Assembly: GCA_963575745.1 (NCBI GenBank)
Contig: CAUYUJ010000855.1
Location: 26,001-90,000 of the forward strand
DNA: 64,000 bases
From: Prorocentrum cordatum
Taxonomy: Eukaryota > Sar > Dinophyceae > Prorocentrales > Prorocentraceae
Reading direction: 5' to 3'
Positions 11,761 to 21,354 of this stretch are shown one piece after another. How positions within the stretch are numbered: position 1 is the first letter of the stretch; each line of letters begins with the position of its first letter. The notes below the pieces were generated by a model. It did no database searches, was not told the DNA's origin, and saw only the letters and a program-made list of their open reading frames with translations. The translations under genes and the position numbers were made by a program.

Positions 11761-13530
11761 GCGGCGATTAGCTGTGACCCCCGAAGTCCAACCCCCCCGC
11801 TGTCTGGCCACGCTGCAGTTTCACATCAGCCGCGGCTTGCTGCGACCCTGGAGGACCATCATAGGAGACACCAACCATCAAATTGTGATCACAGCGGCGG
11901 TTAGCTGCGACCCCCGCGGACTGCAGCACAAACATCAGCGACGGTCTGCTGCGACCCCGGGGGGCCACCATGCGACCCTGGACGCGCGCGGGGGCCTGCC
12001 GGAACCACGGGCCCGGGGCCCCCCTCGGGGGCTCAAGGCGCTCTTGCATCCCAGTTATGGCAGCCGAGGGCCGCCCTTCACCACCGCCCCCCGTGCACGC
12101 TTCGTCTTCGCGGCGCCCACTGTCATCAGTTGCAGCGCTGAGAGCAGGTGCGTGAAGGGCGGGCACTGGCAGCTGCTCCTTCCCGCCCAGCAAGGCGGCA
12201 GGTGGCATTGGGGCCCAATGTGATCTGTGACTGCAGTGGGATCTGAGTGTGTGTGTGTGTGTCCCGCGGGTGTTCCTGAGGCTCTTGCATCCCGGCGCTG
12301 TCCTCCCCGGGGCGTCTGCCGTTCGGGCTCGGGTCCCTCCCTCAGGGGCCCAGGTATTTTTGCGCCCCGGTGCTGTTGGTTCAGCGGAGGCGGAGGCACC
12401 ATCCAATCATAGGGATCCACATGTTCCGGCGCGTTGCCGGGACGTGGGAAGCTAAGTTGGAGCCCGCGTCGTCCGTGGCAGTGTCTGGATCAGGGGGCGC
12501 ACCTACCATCATTTTGATGTGTGGCGGTTAGCTGCGACCCCCGAGTCAATGAAAGGGACCGCGACCGGACGCAGCGTCCCTGGACGCACGCGGGGGCCTG
12601 CCTGGACCACGGGCCCGGGGCCCCTTTTGCGGGCTCAAGGCACTCTTGCATCCCAGTTCTGGCAGCCACGGGCCGTCCTTCACCGCCACCCGTGCGCGCT
12701 TCGTCTTCACGGCGCCCACTGTCACCAGTTGCAGCGCTGAGCGCAGGTGAGTGAAGGTTGGACGCTGGCGGCAGCTCCTTCCCGCCCATCTGTGACTGCA
12801 GTGGGATCAGACTGTGTGTCCGGTCCTCCTGGGGCTCTTGCATCCCGACTCTGTCCTCCTTGGAGTGTCTGCCGTTCGGGCTCGGGTCCGCCCTCTGGGG
12901 CCCAGGTGCTCTTGCATCCCGGTGCTGTCGGTTCAGCGGAGGTGGGCACCATCCAATCAATAGAGATCCACATGCTCCGGCGCATTGCCGGGGCGCGGGA
13001 TGCTTAGCTGGAGCCCACGTCGTCCGTTGCAGCGCTGGGATCAGGGGACGCACCTACCATCAATAGTGATGAGCGGCGGTTAGCTGCGACCCCCGAGTCA
13101 ATGAAACGGACCGCAACCGGACACACCAACCATCAAATAGAGATCATAGCGGCGAATATTCGGTGACAGGGGGGCGTCGGCAGAAACGCCCCCCCTGCGC
13201 GCCAGCCTGCCGGCCTGTCGTTTCAGGCTTCAGTTGTGGCAGCTTCAGCTCCAGCGGCGAGTTGCTGCGACCCCCCAGGGCCCATCCCCGGAGGCGCACT
13301 CACTGCTGGCCCACATTCCGCGTTGACTGCTCCCTGGTGGGCTGTCACCCGTTCGCAGTGGACTGCGGCCTCGGTGGGCCATCACCTGTTCGCACACAGT
13401 CAACAGAAACCTCAGCGGCGGTTAGCTGCGACCCCTCCGATGTAAAATGCATGCTAGCGGCGGTTAGCTGCGACCCCCCGTCTTCCACGCAGGTGCCCGC
13501 GGAGAGTAGCTGCGACCCGACCCCCGAAAA
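11761..13530. repeat. GCGGTTAGCTGCGACCCC repeat region with 0.6 kb duplication
   Basis: The motif GCGGTTAGCTGCGACCCC or a close variant recurs at about 11761, 11896, 12524, 13075, 13415 and 13458, with weaker forms between. In addition a segment of roughly 550-600 bases is duplicated in tandem: 11970-12540 corresponds to 12575-13095 (shared landmarks CCCTGGACGC at 11976/12578, GGGCCCGGGGCCCC, CAGTTGCAGCGCTGAG, GTCAATGAAA). The copies differ by many substitutions and small indels, so the duplication is not recent. No coding sequence is supported. Confidence 0.75.
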
Positions 13531-15250
13531 GGGCCCGGGAGATGACCATGGCCCCTTGCCCTCGGATTCGGGGCCAGGCCGAGGGTGAGGCGGCGCTTCT
13601 CCCCGCCTCTCCCCTCTCGGGCCTGGCGGGCGCCCCCCGCCCTCGGCCTCGGGGCCTGCCAGACGTGCTATCAGACGTCGGGGTGGTTGCCCCCCCTCCC
13701 AGGGCCGCCCGTGTTACCGCAGAAGGCAGCGCTACCACCAGTGCCGCCCCCCCCCGCTCTCCCCCCGCTGGCGGTGCGTCCCACGCCTGCGGGTCCTCGC
13801 CCCCCCCCTCTGAGGCTTGGCGACGTGCCGGCACGCGCTGCGTGGCCCACAGGCGCTTGTTCCCCCATGCACTGTGGGGTGGTCTCTCGGGCGTTGGGTC
13901 GCCACGGAGCGGTGCAGCCTTCTGAAGCAGGTACAGCGCCCCAGGCTTCCACCAGCTTCCGGCCAGTGCGCTGCACCAAGTTCCGCGACAGCTGCTCCTT
14001 GGCTTGTAGACGTCGTCGCGGGAGTTCGGAGTCTGGCGCTCCACAGGCGACTCACTCCACCGACCTTCCACTCGCCTCCACTGCAGCAGGACCCCCCTGG
14101 CAAGCAGCACAGACGTCATCACCACCCGACGGCGGTGCTCCCAACGCCAGCGGATCTCTTCGCTTCTGGGATCGGCATCGCAGTTGCGCCTTGGGCACAG
14201 CCGCATGGCTCCTCCTGGCACTGGGAGGCGGATTACTGAGGACTGGGCGCTGAGTGGTTCAGCCCGCACGCCTGTGCAGCCTTTGGTTTTCCATTTGAAT
14301 TTAGTTCATTTTGTTATGTGCATGTGCAACTGCGAGTTTGTCTTGCGGGTGCGAGCATTGTCCGTCGACGCTGGCGGCTTTGTTTGCAAATTCGCCTCGT
14401 GCCGTGACCCTGGCGCCACTTTCACTTCGTGACCGTTGCCTCGGAGCCGCCGACCAAAACAAATCCCCCACCAGCCGTTGCGGAGTGGTGCAGCCTTCCG
14501 CAGCAGGTTCAGCCTTTCGGGCCCACCTTCTACTGTTCCTGGTTGCGTTGCCTCCCGGCTCACGACTGCTCAGCCTTCTGGCTAGCTCAAGTCGTCAGGG
14601 CGTTTGGAGCCTGGCACCCCACAGGCGACTCATTCCAATGGCCTCCCACTTGCCATCCCCCAGCATGACGGACTTGACCATCTTGGTCCACGTCTTTACT
14701 GTTTGGGTCGTGCCATGGCAATCATCGAATTCCGAGACACCTTGTCTTGTCGAGCTATCAGGACGTCGTCCACAGCCAGCTCCCCCTTCCAGCCCCGCGG
14801 CTGCTGCGTGAGCGGGTCGGCCGGCTTGTGCCGGCTGTAGCTAATTAGCCAAGTTCGCGTCCCGGACTTTGCTCTCGCCGCCTGACCGTCGTCTCGCGGC
14901 CGCGACCGAAAAAAATATCCCCACCAGCCTTTCAGCCCTGACCTCTGGCGCCGTGTGGCGAACAGGTCCAATTCACATACCTAGTAATCAGCGCCCATGG
15001 TATCGCACGTTTGCAGCTTCCTAGCAGCCCCAGCAACTTGCAGTCCCCACCCTCGGCGCTGCTGCACAGCCCCGGCGCAGCCGCTCCCCCCGGCGGTAGG
15101 TCCTGCTTAGCTCCGCGCGCGCGCCGGCAATTAGTTCCGCTCGTAGCCCGAGTTGACTTGACTCGCCGGTGGCGCTTTCGCCTGCGGTTGCGACGGAAAA
15201 GTACCCCCACCTGCCCATCCAGAAACGATGTCCAGGCGAGTTGAAGTGAT
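13531..15250. repeat. Divergent tandem units ending in CCCCACCAGCC
   Basis: Three related units are visible. Each has a GC-rich stretch ending in a motif like GACCGAAAAAAATATCCCC followed by ACCAGCC or ACCTGCC (about 14450-14480, 14900-14935 and 15185-15220). Two of them share a longer segment: 13905-14100 resembles 14475-14670 (GTGCAGCCTTC, AGCAGGT, CACAGGCGACTCA). Long frames on both strands reflect the absence of A/T. No gene is recognised. Confidence 0.5.
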
Positions 15251-15289
15251 CAGGGAAGTGCGGCAGCAAAGAGGAGGACGGCCGAACCG

Positions 15290-15495
15290 TGCAAAGGAGT
15301 GAGGAGGAGAATGGGGAAATGGATGCATGGATGGATGAAGGAGTGGGAAAAAGGAGGATCAATAGGATGAGGCGGAGGAGGAGGAGGAGGAGGAGGAGGA
15401 GGAGGAGGAGGAGGAGGAAGAAGAAGAAGAAGAGAAGGAGGAGGAGCAGGAAGGAGGAACAGGAGGAGGAGGAGGAGGAGGAGGAGGGCAAGCAC
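15290..15495. repeat. GAG microsatellite
   Basis: GAG triplets from 15370 to 15490 with an AAG patch. It directly precedes a CTCTTGGGGCC-family array, the same order as at 53.0-53.1 kb. Confidence 0.8.
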
Positions 15496-15504
15496 AAGGG
15501 CCAG

Positions 15505-16010
15505 AGGTCACTTGGATGCCTCTCGGAACCTCTTGGGGTATCTCTTGGGCGATTCTTGGTGGCCTCCTGGGACGTCTTGGGGGTCTCTTGGCGATCCTGG
15601 GGGGCTCTTCGGGGTCTTGGGTGCCTCGGGGGGGGCCTCTTTGGGTCGCTCAGGGTCTTCTTGGGAGTCTCCTGGGGGCCTCTTGGGGACCTCTTGGGGC
15701 CATCTTGGGGCCATCTTGGGACCTCTTGGGGCCTCCTGGGCGCTTCTTGAGGCCATCTTGGAGGAGATCAGTCAACGAAGGGGGGTTCCTCAATTACGCC
15801 CCCCCTCTAGGAGGCCAAAATGGAGCCAAAACCGTAGTAAAATCAATGATTTTGGTTTTCTCGCCGAGGCCGTTTTGGACGCTCTAACTACCCGCGGCCC
15901 CCTCCGTCCAGGTCCACGGGGAGGGGGTAGGGGAAGGGGTAAACCCCTCCCAGAAGGGGAAGAGGGAGGGGTGGAAGAGGAAACGCCCTAAACCACCGAC
16001 GCCCAAAGGG
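15505..16010 (+). repeat. CTCTTGGGGCC-family repeat, copy 2
   Basis: Degenerate 10-12 base units (CCTCTTGGGG, GCCATCTTGGGG) from 15505 to 15770, then a G-rich tail with runs of C and G to about 16010. Frames read Leu-Leu-Gly-Pro-Ser-Trp strings. Confidence 0.7.
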
Positions 16011-16410
16011 CTGGTGGGATTATGTTCAGTTCTCGTGGAAGTACGTTTCGAGCATGTCGAGGCGCTTCGTGCATGTGTTCGATAGCATGGTTGCTGCAGC
16101 TGGCATTGCGAAGAGGCGGTCCTCTTCTCGCCGCCTGAACGGCCCTCTGCGGGAGGTCGCCGGCTACTTGCTGGCGGCCGATGCCTATCCCTCAGTAGTG
16201 TGGACAGTCTCCAGCTGAGCTTTCTCGGACCAGGCCAGCCCGAGAGCGGCGCCGACACCAAGATCATGGGAATGAGACGTACCAGGCGGGCCGGGAGGAC
16301 CCGCATTCAACGGACACTTAATTAGGCAGTCTCCTGGAGGCCGGCGTTTCCCACCGCAGTTTCTTATCCAAATATCGAGCTCGAATTCGTAATTTTTCGA
16401 TTATTTGGCT
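16011..16410. other. Unassigned stretch upstream of the recombinase relic
   Basis: Balanced base composition and protein-like frames, but nothing I recognise. It could contain more of the N-terminal part of the recombinase-type gene that follows, with its frame lost. Confidence 0.3.
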
Positions 16411-17180
16411 CTTTGTGAGAACCAGGTTCCCGACACGCTTTACGCCCTCGATGCATGCCGCTGCTGGCGAATGTTTGGACCTCTTGTGGCAGCAGGGCGA
16501 GCCCGAGGGCTGGGCGGCGGACTTCGTCTCGGCGCTCAATCGGCTCGTGCCGGCCAGCCGGCGCAATTTGAGCACTTGCACCTCCTATTCGGCACATTGG
16601 CAGAAGATTGTTCGCCGGCCCAGGGCGTTTCCCCTGCCAGCCACGGCGGCCAGGGGCCTGGCGGGCCTGGCGCTGGCGAGTCATTGGGACGACCTGGCTG
16701 CTGCGATTCTACTGGGCTTCGTCGGGCTTTTGCACACTGGTGAAGTCTTCAAAGTCCGCTTTCGACATGTTTTCCTGTACCAGCGGGGTACTCGTGCTAT
16801 GCTTTTTACTGCCGGGTTCCAAGCCTGGCCCCCGTGGGAATTTCGAGGAGAAGATGGTGGTCTCCGACCCGCTGGCCATCCAAACGGTTTTGCGGGCTCG
16901 CAGGGGGCGTGCCCAGGAAGATCGGATTTTCTCCAGGTGACCGCCGTGCAATTTCAAAAGGCTCTGCAGGAAATTGCGCCAGCAGGAGCGGCTTCCGTGG
17001 GAGAGCGTGCGCGGTCACAGCCTGCGGCGAGGAGGCGCCACCTGGCACTTCATGTCCACAGGGAACTCGGAGATAACTACAAGGCATGGGCGCTGGGCAC
17101 AGAGCCGCACTGCCAAGATCTACATAGATGGCGACCTGGCACAGCAGACCGAGTGGGAGATGCCAGAAATAATTAACCGA
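16411..17180 (+). pseudogene. Tyrosine-recombinase-like gene, frameshifted
   Basis: The sequence matches a family of tyrosine-recombinase-like proteins that I recall as abundant in dinoflagellates. Frame 2 (16440 to about 16800) gives CLDLLWQQGEPEGWA, then AAAILLGFVGLLHTGEV. Frame 3 (about 16805-16935) gives EEKMVVSDPLAIQTVLRARR. Frame 2 returns briefly (VTAVQFQKALQEIA, about 16936-16980). Frame 3 resumes (about 16985-17178) with GHSLRRGGATWHF, which carries the H-x-x-R box (His codon 17016), and HGRWAQSRTAKIYID, which carries the nucleophile Tyr (codon 17121). So at least three frame changes occur in 400 bases with no room for introns. The first catalytic Arg, expected in LLRTGE, is His here (CAC, 16733). 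Both facts point to a dead copy. It would once have cut and rejoined DNA through a 3'-phosphotyrosine. Confidence 0.7.
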
Positions 17181-17569
17181 ATCTTGAAACCGGGCAGCCG
17201 TGTAGCATGCAGCATGCTCGTCGTCACTCTCGGGGCCAACCCGGCGGGTGCTCCTGAGCCCATCCGTTGCGGCTACGATAGCGGGGCCAGGGGACAGGCG
17301 CTGGGTGCCAGACGCCTTGGCGGCCGTTTCCTTCGGAGGAGACTCATGGGGAGGCCGCTCGGCCAGACTCTTGGACCTGGTTGCAGGTCATGCAGCTGCG
17401 GTTGACTTCCGCGCCCATGCGTGGGGTTGGGGCTAGGGCCGCCAGGGCGCCTCCAAGGGAGGCGCGGCTGGAGCAACGGCTGCTGGGGCGGGTCCAAGGC
17501 TTGCCCCTCGGGTCCGGGCGGTGTGGCACGTGGAAGGCGGTTCTTATAGGCCCACTCCAATCTTTATTT

Positions 17570-17615
<46 letters not shown>

Positions 17616-17900
17616 CCGATGCAGTTCTAGTATAGTTGTATACTAATTATACAATCGATCTCCCAACTATTCCATAGGTATTCCGTACCTATTCAGTTGT
17701 TTTGGTCAATTATTCATTATTTTTTGTATGACTAAGTTGTGAGTTCAAAAATGAAAACATCCAGGGTGACAACACCAACAGTGAGCATCCCAAACGCATA
17801 ATCAACTGGTTAAAAGTGGAAATCCCAGGGTAACAACACCATAGGCAAACATCCCAAACACATGCTCGAAATTTCAACCATGACAATTCAAGGGGGCCGC
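17181..17900. other. Spacer with TA microsatellite and AT-rich DNA
   Basis: A (TA)n tract lies at about 17568-17610. It is followed by unusually AT-rich unique sequence to 17770, then a pair of short repeats (CAACACCA..., CATCCCAAACxCATxxTC) at about 17770-17870. No gene seen. Confidence 0.5.
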
Positions 17901-17902
17901 GC

Positions 17903-18165
17903 AGTCCAGTCTCTGAGGGATGTGTGCCGAAATGTGCGCGGCAGCGCAATGCCGACCCTCGGACAACCCATTCGGGCCCTCCGTGGAACCTCGTATGGGG
18001 GCAGGAATCGCGTGACGAAGTGCGCCGAAATAAGCGCGGCAGTGCTTTTGCGGGACCTCCCAAATATAAGGGCCTGTTGTACCGTTCCCTTTGGGCTAAT
18101 GGGGGCTCGAACCGCGTGAGGGGTGCGCAATGGGGGCTGACCAGATGTTTGCTTCAAACATACAT
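17903..18165 (+). repeat. Copy of the arm-end repeat, direct orientation
   Basis: Matches the outer end of the right arm (36017-36325) in the same orientation. Landmarks are CTGAGGG, TGTGTGCCGAAA, GCGCGGCAGCGCAATGCC, GAACCGCGTGAG and GACCAGA(C/T)GTT. It consists of about 100 base imperfect units. Another copy follows at 18270-18785 in the opposite orientation, so this repeat also forms its own inverted pair around a unique spacer of about 100 bases. Confidence 0.65.
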
Positions 18166-18269
18166 TGGGACACATGCGATGTCTACAAAAGCTGGGAGTC
18201 ATTGAAGCTCGCATCAATTGAAAATCTCACATCAATCATCGCCATGACAACCGCCAGCGCCAGCATCAA

Positions 18270-20568
18270 CGTCATCATCGTCACTGCGCCCATGTTGGCG
18301 CACCCGTCACACTGTTGGTGGCACCATATGGAGCTCAACTGCAGGCCCCACTTGAAGGGTCCGCATAGCGCCGCCGCGCCCAATTTGGCACACCCCTGAC
18401 GCGATTCGTGCCCCATTGGCCCATTAGGAACTCTAACGAAGGCCTTTCGGGGAGGGCCGCAAGGGCGCCGCCGCGTTATTTCGGCGCACCCCATCACGCG
18501 CTCCCTGGCCCCATGTGGAGTTCCCACGGAAAGCCCACATGGGTGGGTCTGCACGGTGCCGCCGCGCCCATGTCAGCGCATTCCTTACACGTTCCGTGCC
18601 CGTTGTCCACTCGGGAGCTCCACCGAAGGACCCAGCGGGAGGGTCGGCCTTGCGTTGCCGCGCGCATGTCGGCACACCTTCACACGGTTCGTGCCCCCAC
18701 AGGGTGGTCCACCGAAAGTCCCAGTGGGAGAGTCCCCACAGTGTTGCCACGCCCATTTCGACACACACCCCTCAGATAATGGATTTCGCGGCTCCTTGGG
18801 GAGGTCGTCGTCGTGATGTTCGCGGTTGGAGTGGTCGTCGTCGTCATCGTTCTCGTTGTCTTCGTGGTCGTCATCGTGGCCGCGGGCGTTGGCGTCTTCG
18901 TCTTGGTTGTGGCTGGGGTCGTTGTGGTCGTTGTGGTCACCATGGCCGTGATGGTTGTCGTCGTCGCCGTCGTCGTGGTCGTGGTAGTGGTTCTTGTCGT
19001 GGTCGTCGTAGTCGTCCTTGTGGCAGTGGTCGTCGTCAGCGTCGTCATCGTCGTGGTTGAGGCCGTCGTCGTGGGTGTCGTCGTGCTCGCAGCCGTCGTG
19101 CTCGTGATCGATTTCGTCGTGGTCGTGGTCGTGGTTGTCGCCGTGGTCGTGGTCATGATCGTTGCCGTGGTCGTTGTCGTGGCAGTGGTCGTCGTTGTCG
19201 TGATCTTGGTCGTCATCATCGGGGTCGCGGTGGTCGTCGTGGTTGCGGTCGCGGTCGTCGTTGTCGTCGCAGTTGTCGTGGGCGGTGTCGTCGTCGTGGC
19301 CGTCGTCGTGGTTGTGGTTGTGGTCGTGGCCATCGTCGTGGCCGAGACCGTGACCGTGTTCGTCGTCGTCGGCGTCGTCGCGGTCGCGGTCGCGGTCGTC
19401 GTCTTGGTTGTGGGTCGCGGTCGTTGTGGTTCTTGTGGCCGTCGTCGCCAGCATCGCCGTCGTCGTGGGCGTGGTCGTGGTCGTGATCGTTGTTGTTGCC
19501 GTCTTCGTCGTCGTCATGACCGTGGTCGTTGTCGGTGGTTGTGGTTGTGGTTATGGTTGTCATGGTTGTCGTTGTCGCTACCGTCGTCATGGTTGTGGTT
19601 GTCGTCGTGGTCGTCGCCGTCCGTCGTGGTCGTGACCGTTGCCCACGTCGTGGTCGGTGTCGTTGTCTCGGTCGTCGTCGTCGTCGTCGTCGTGGCCGCC
19701 GTGGTCTTGGTCTATGTCGTGGTCGTCGTGGTGTTGGTCATGGTCGCGGTCGCTGTCGTCATGGTCAGGGTCATTGTTGTCGCCGTCGTCGTTGAGGACG
19801 TCGTCGTCGTCAAATAGTTGTCGTGGGCGTCATCGTAGTGGTCGTGGTCGTGATTGGGGTTGTGATTGTAGCCGTCGTCGTTGACCTCGTCGTCGTCGTT
19901 GTCGGTGTCGTCGTCATGGTCGTGGTCATGGTCATTGTCGTCCTGGTTGTGGTGGTGGTTGTTGCCGTGATCGTCGTCATGGTCGTGGTCGTGGCTGTCG
20001 TCGAATGCGTGGCCGTGGCCTGGCCGTCGTCGAAATCGTAGTCGTGATCATCGTCGTCGCGGTCGTTATCGTGATCGTGGCCATGGTCGCCTTGGGTGGC
20101 GTCGTCTTCGCGATCGTTGCCGTCGTGGTCGGCGCGGTCGTCGACGTAGTCGTGGTCGTAATCGTCGTCGGAACCATCGTCGCCATCGTCATTGACAACA
20201 TCGTCGCCGTCGTCAGCATCGTCCTCATCTGGTCGTCGACATCCTCGTCGTCACCGACGCTGTCGTCGTCGTCGTGCTCGTCATCGCCGCTTGCGTCGTT
20301 TTCAACGTCCGGGCCTTCGTTTGCAACGGCACTGACTGCAAGAATCGTCGTCATCGTCGTCATATCCATCGTGCTGTTATCGCCGTCATAACCACCACCG
20401 CTGTCGTGAGGGATGGCGGACCTGCATGTTAGAAGCTCTGGGGGGGGTAACTTGGCGATGCGGAGGGGCATGCATGGCAGCGTCAATGTTTAAGCGCTGC
20501 CAGCTTGCAAACTGTAGCAAGTTATAGATAACAAAGTTGATAACTATAGCAAGCTATGATTACCAAAT
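18270..20568 (-). repeat. Left arm of a 2 kb inverted repeat
   Basis: Reading inward: an arm-end repeat (18270-18785), a 1.6 kb degenerate GTC/GTG trinucleotide tract (18800-20400), a unique stretch (20400-20520) and a TAACTATAGC-type border (20520-20568). The reverse complement matches 34331-36325 in the same order. The unique part is closest: 20360-20425 and 34543-34605 share a run of about 65 bases with only a few differences (landmarks GGTCCGCCATCCC, GACAGCGG, ACGATGGATATGAC). The trinucleotide tract produces long poly-Val and Asp/His frames that are not genes. Confidence 0.75.
20534..20568. repeat. 35 bp direct repeat, left copy
   Basis: Identical, base for base, to 34331-34365 and in the same orientation, although the larger arms around the two copies are inverted. 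It starts AAGTTGATAAC and ends TTACCAAAT. The two copies bracket the 13.76 kb core with the helicase gene and the minisatellite. Confidence 0.85.
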
Positions 20569-21354
20569 CTAAAGGCTGCCGCCTCTGCCGCCGACCCCAA
20601 ATTGGGGTTACGCGCGACGCAAAGGAGGTCTCATTGAAGTGGAAGACATGTAAATTTCGCTCAACCGGGCGCGCGTCCTGGGGATTAAGAGGAGGGCGGG
20701 GAAAGGAGGATTGGGGTAGGTGGTGCAGCGGGGCAGGACGAGCAGGAGAGGACGAACATCTTGAAAAACACAGGATGCATATCCGTGATTCTGGCTTCCG
20801 CGGTCTTCTCTGGGGGTGCTCCTGGAGCGTTCTCGGTGCTTCTTCGGCGGTCCTGGAAGCCATCTTGGGTGGTGTGGACGTCTTGGACAACTCCAGGGGC
20901 GTGTCTCGGCGCCGACAGAGCCTCGGGGAGAGGGGGCGATCCGTGCAGCGAGGTGCGAGCTATGGGTGGGCCTTCAGAACAGTCCAGAATCCAGAAGTTT
21001 TATCAGGCAGGACTTGGCATTCTAGCACGCCTCCACGTGCCAGAGGGCACGGGGGCGGAGCACCACATTCTGGGCATCATGTCTCTGGGCGCCTCTCCGA
21101 TCTTGCCTGTCTTTCCGGCACAGGCATTCACGCTGCAGTAATTCAATTGATGTGGGTGTAATGTTCGTACATCTTCCTCCTCCTTCACGAAACCTTCATT
21201 CCCCCAACGGGCCCGAAACAGCCAACAAGTTCCCCCAAAGCCCCGAGTACAGTACGCGCTGGTGAGCTGTGTGTTCCACCACGGAGAAGGATTTCGCACG
21301 GGGCATTATAACGCGTGCTGCCGGACATCGCATGGCGGCAGAGCGCGGTGGGAA
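20569..21354 (+). other. Leader of the Helitron-like core
   Basis: Contains a short CTCTTGGGG-type stretch at about 20790-20890 and otherwise unique sequence. An open frame (20556-21161) runs through it without recognisable similarity. No promoter signal can be picked out; dinoflagellate promoters are poorly defined. Confidence 0.35.

Noticed and set aside
12020-12640. GGCTCAAG at 12.02 and 12.63 kb as spliced-leader remnants
   Set aside because: Only eight bases match and the preceding bases are runs of G, unlike the leader.
18813-19817. Open frame of 334 codons, mostly Val
   Set aside because: Trinucleotide GTC/GTG tract in the left arm; poly-Val with no domain.
21262-21354. GTG start for the Helitron-like protein
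   Set aside because: Eukaryotic translation normally starts at AUG; the first in-frame ATG is at 21355.
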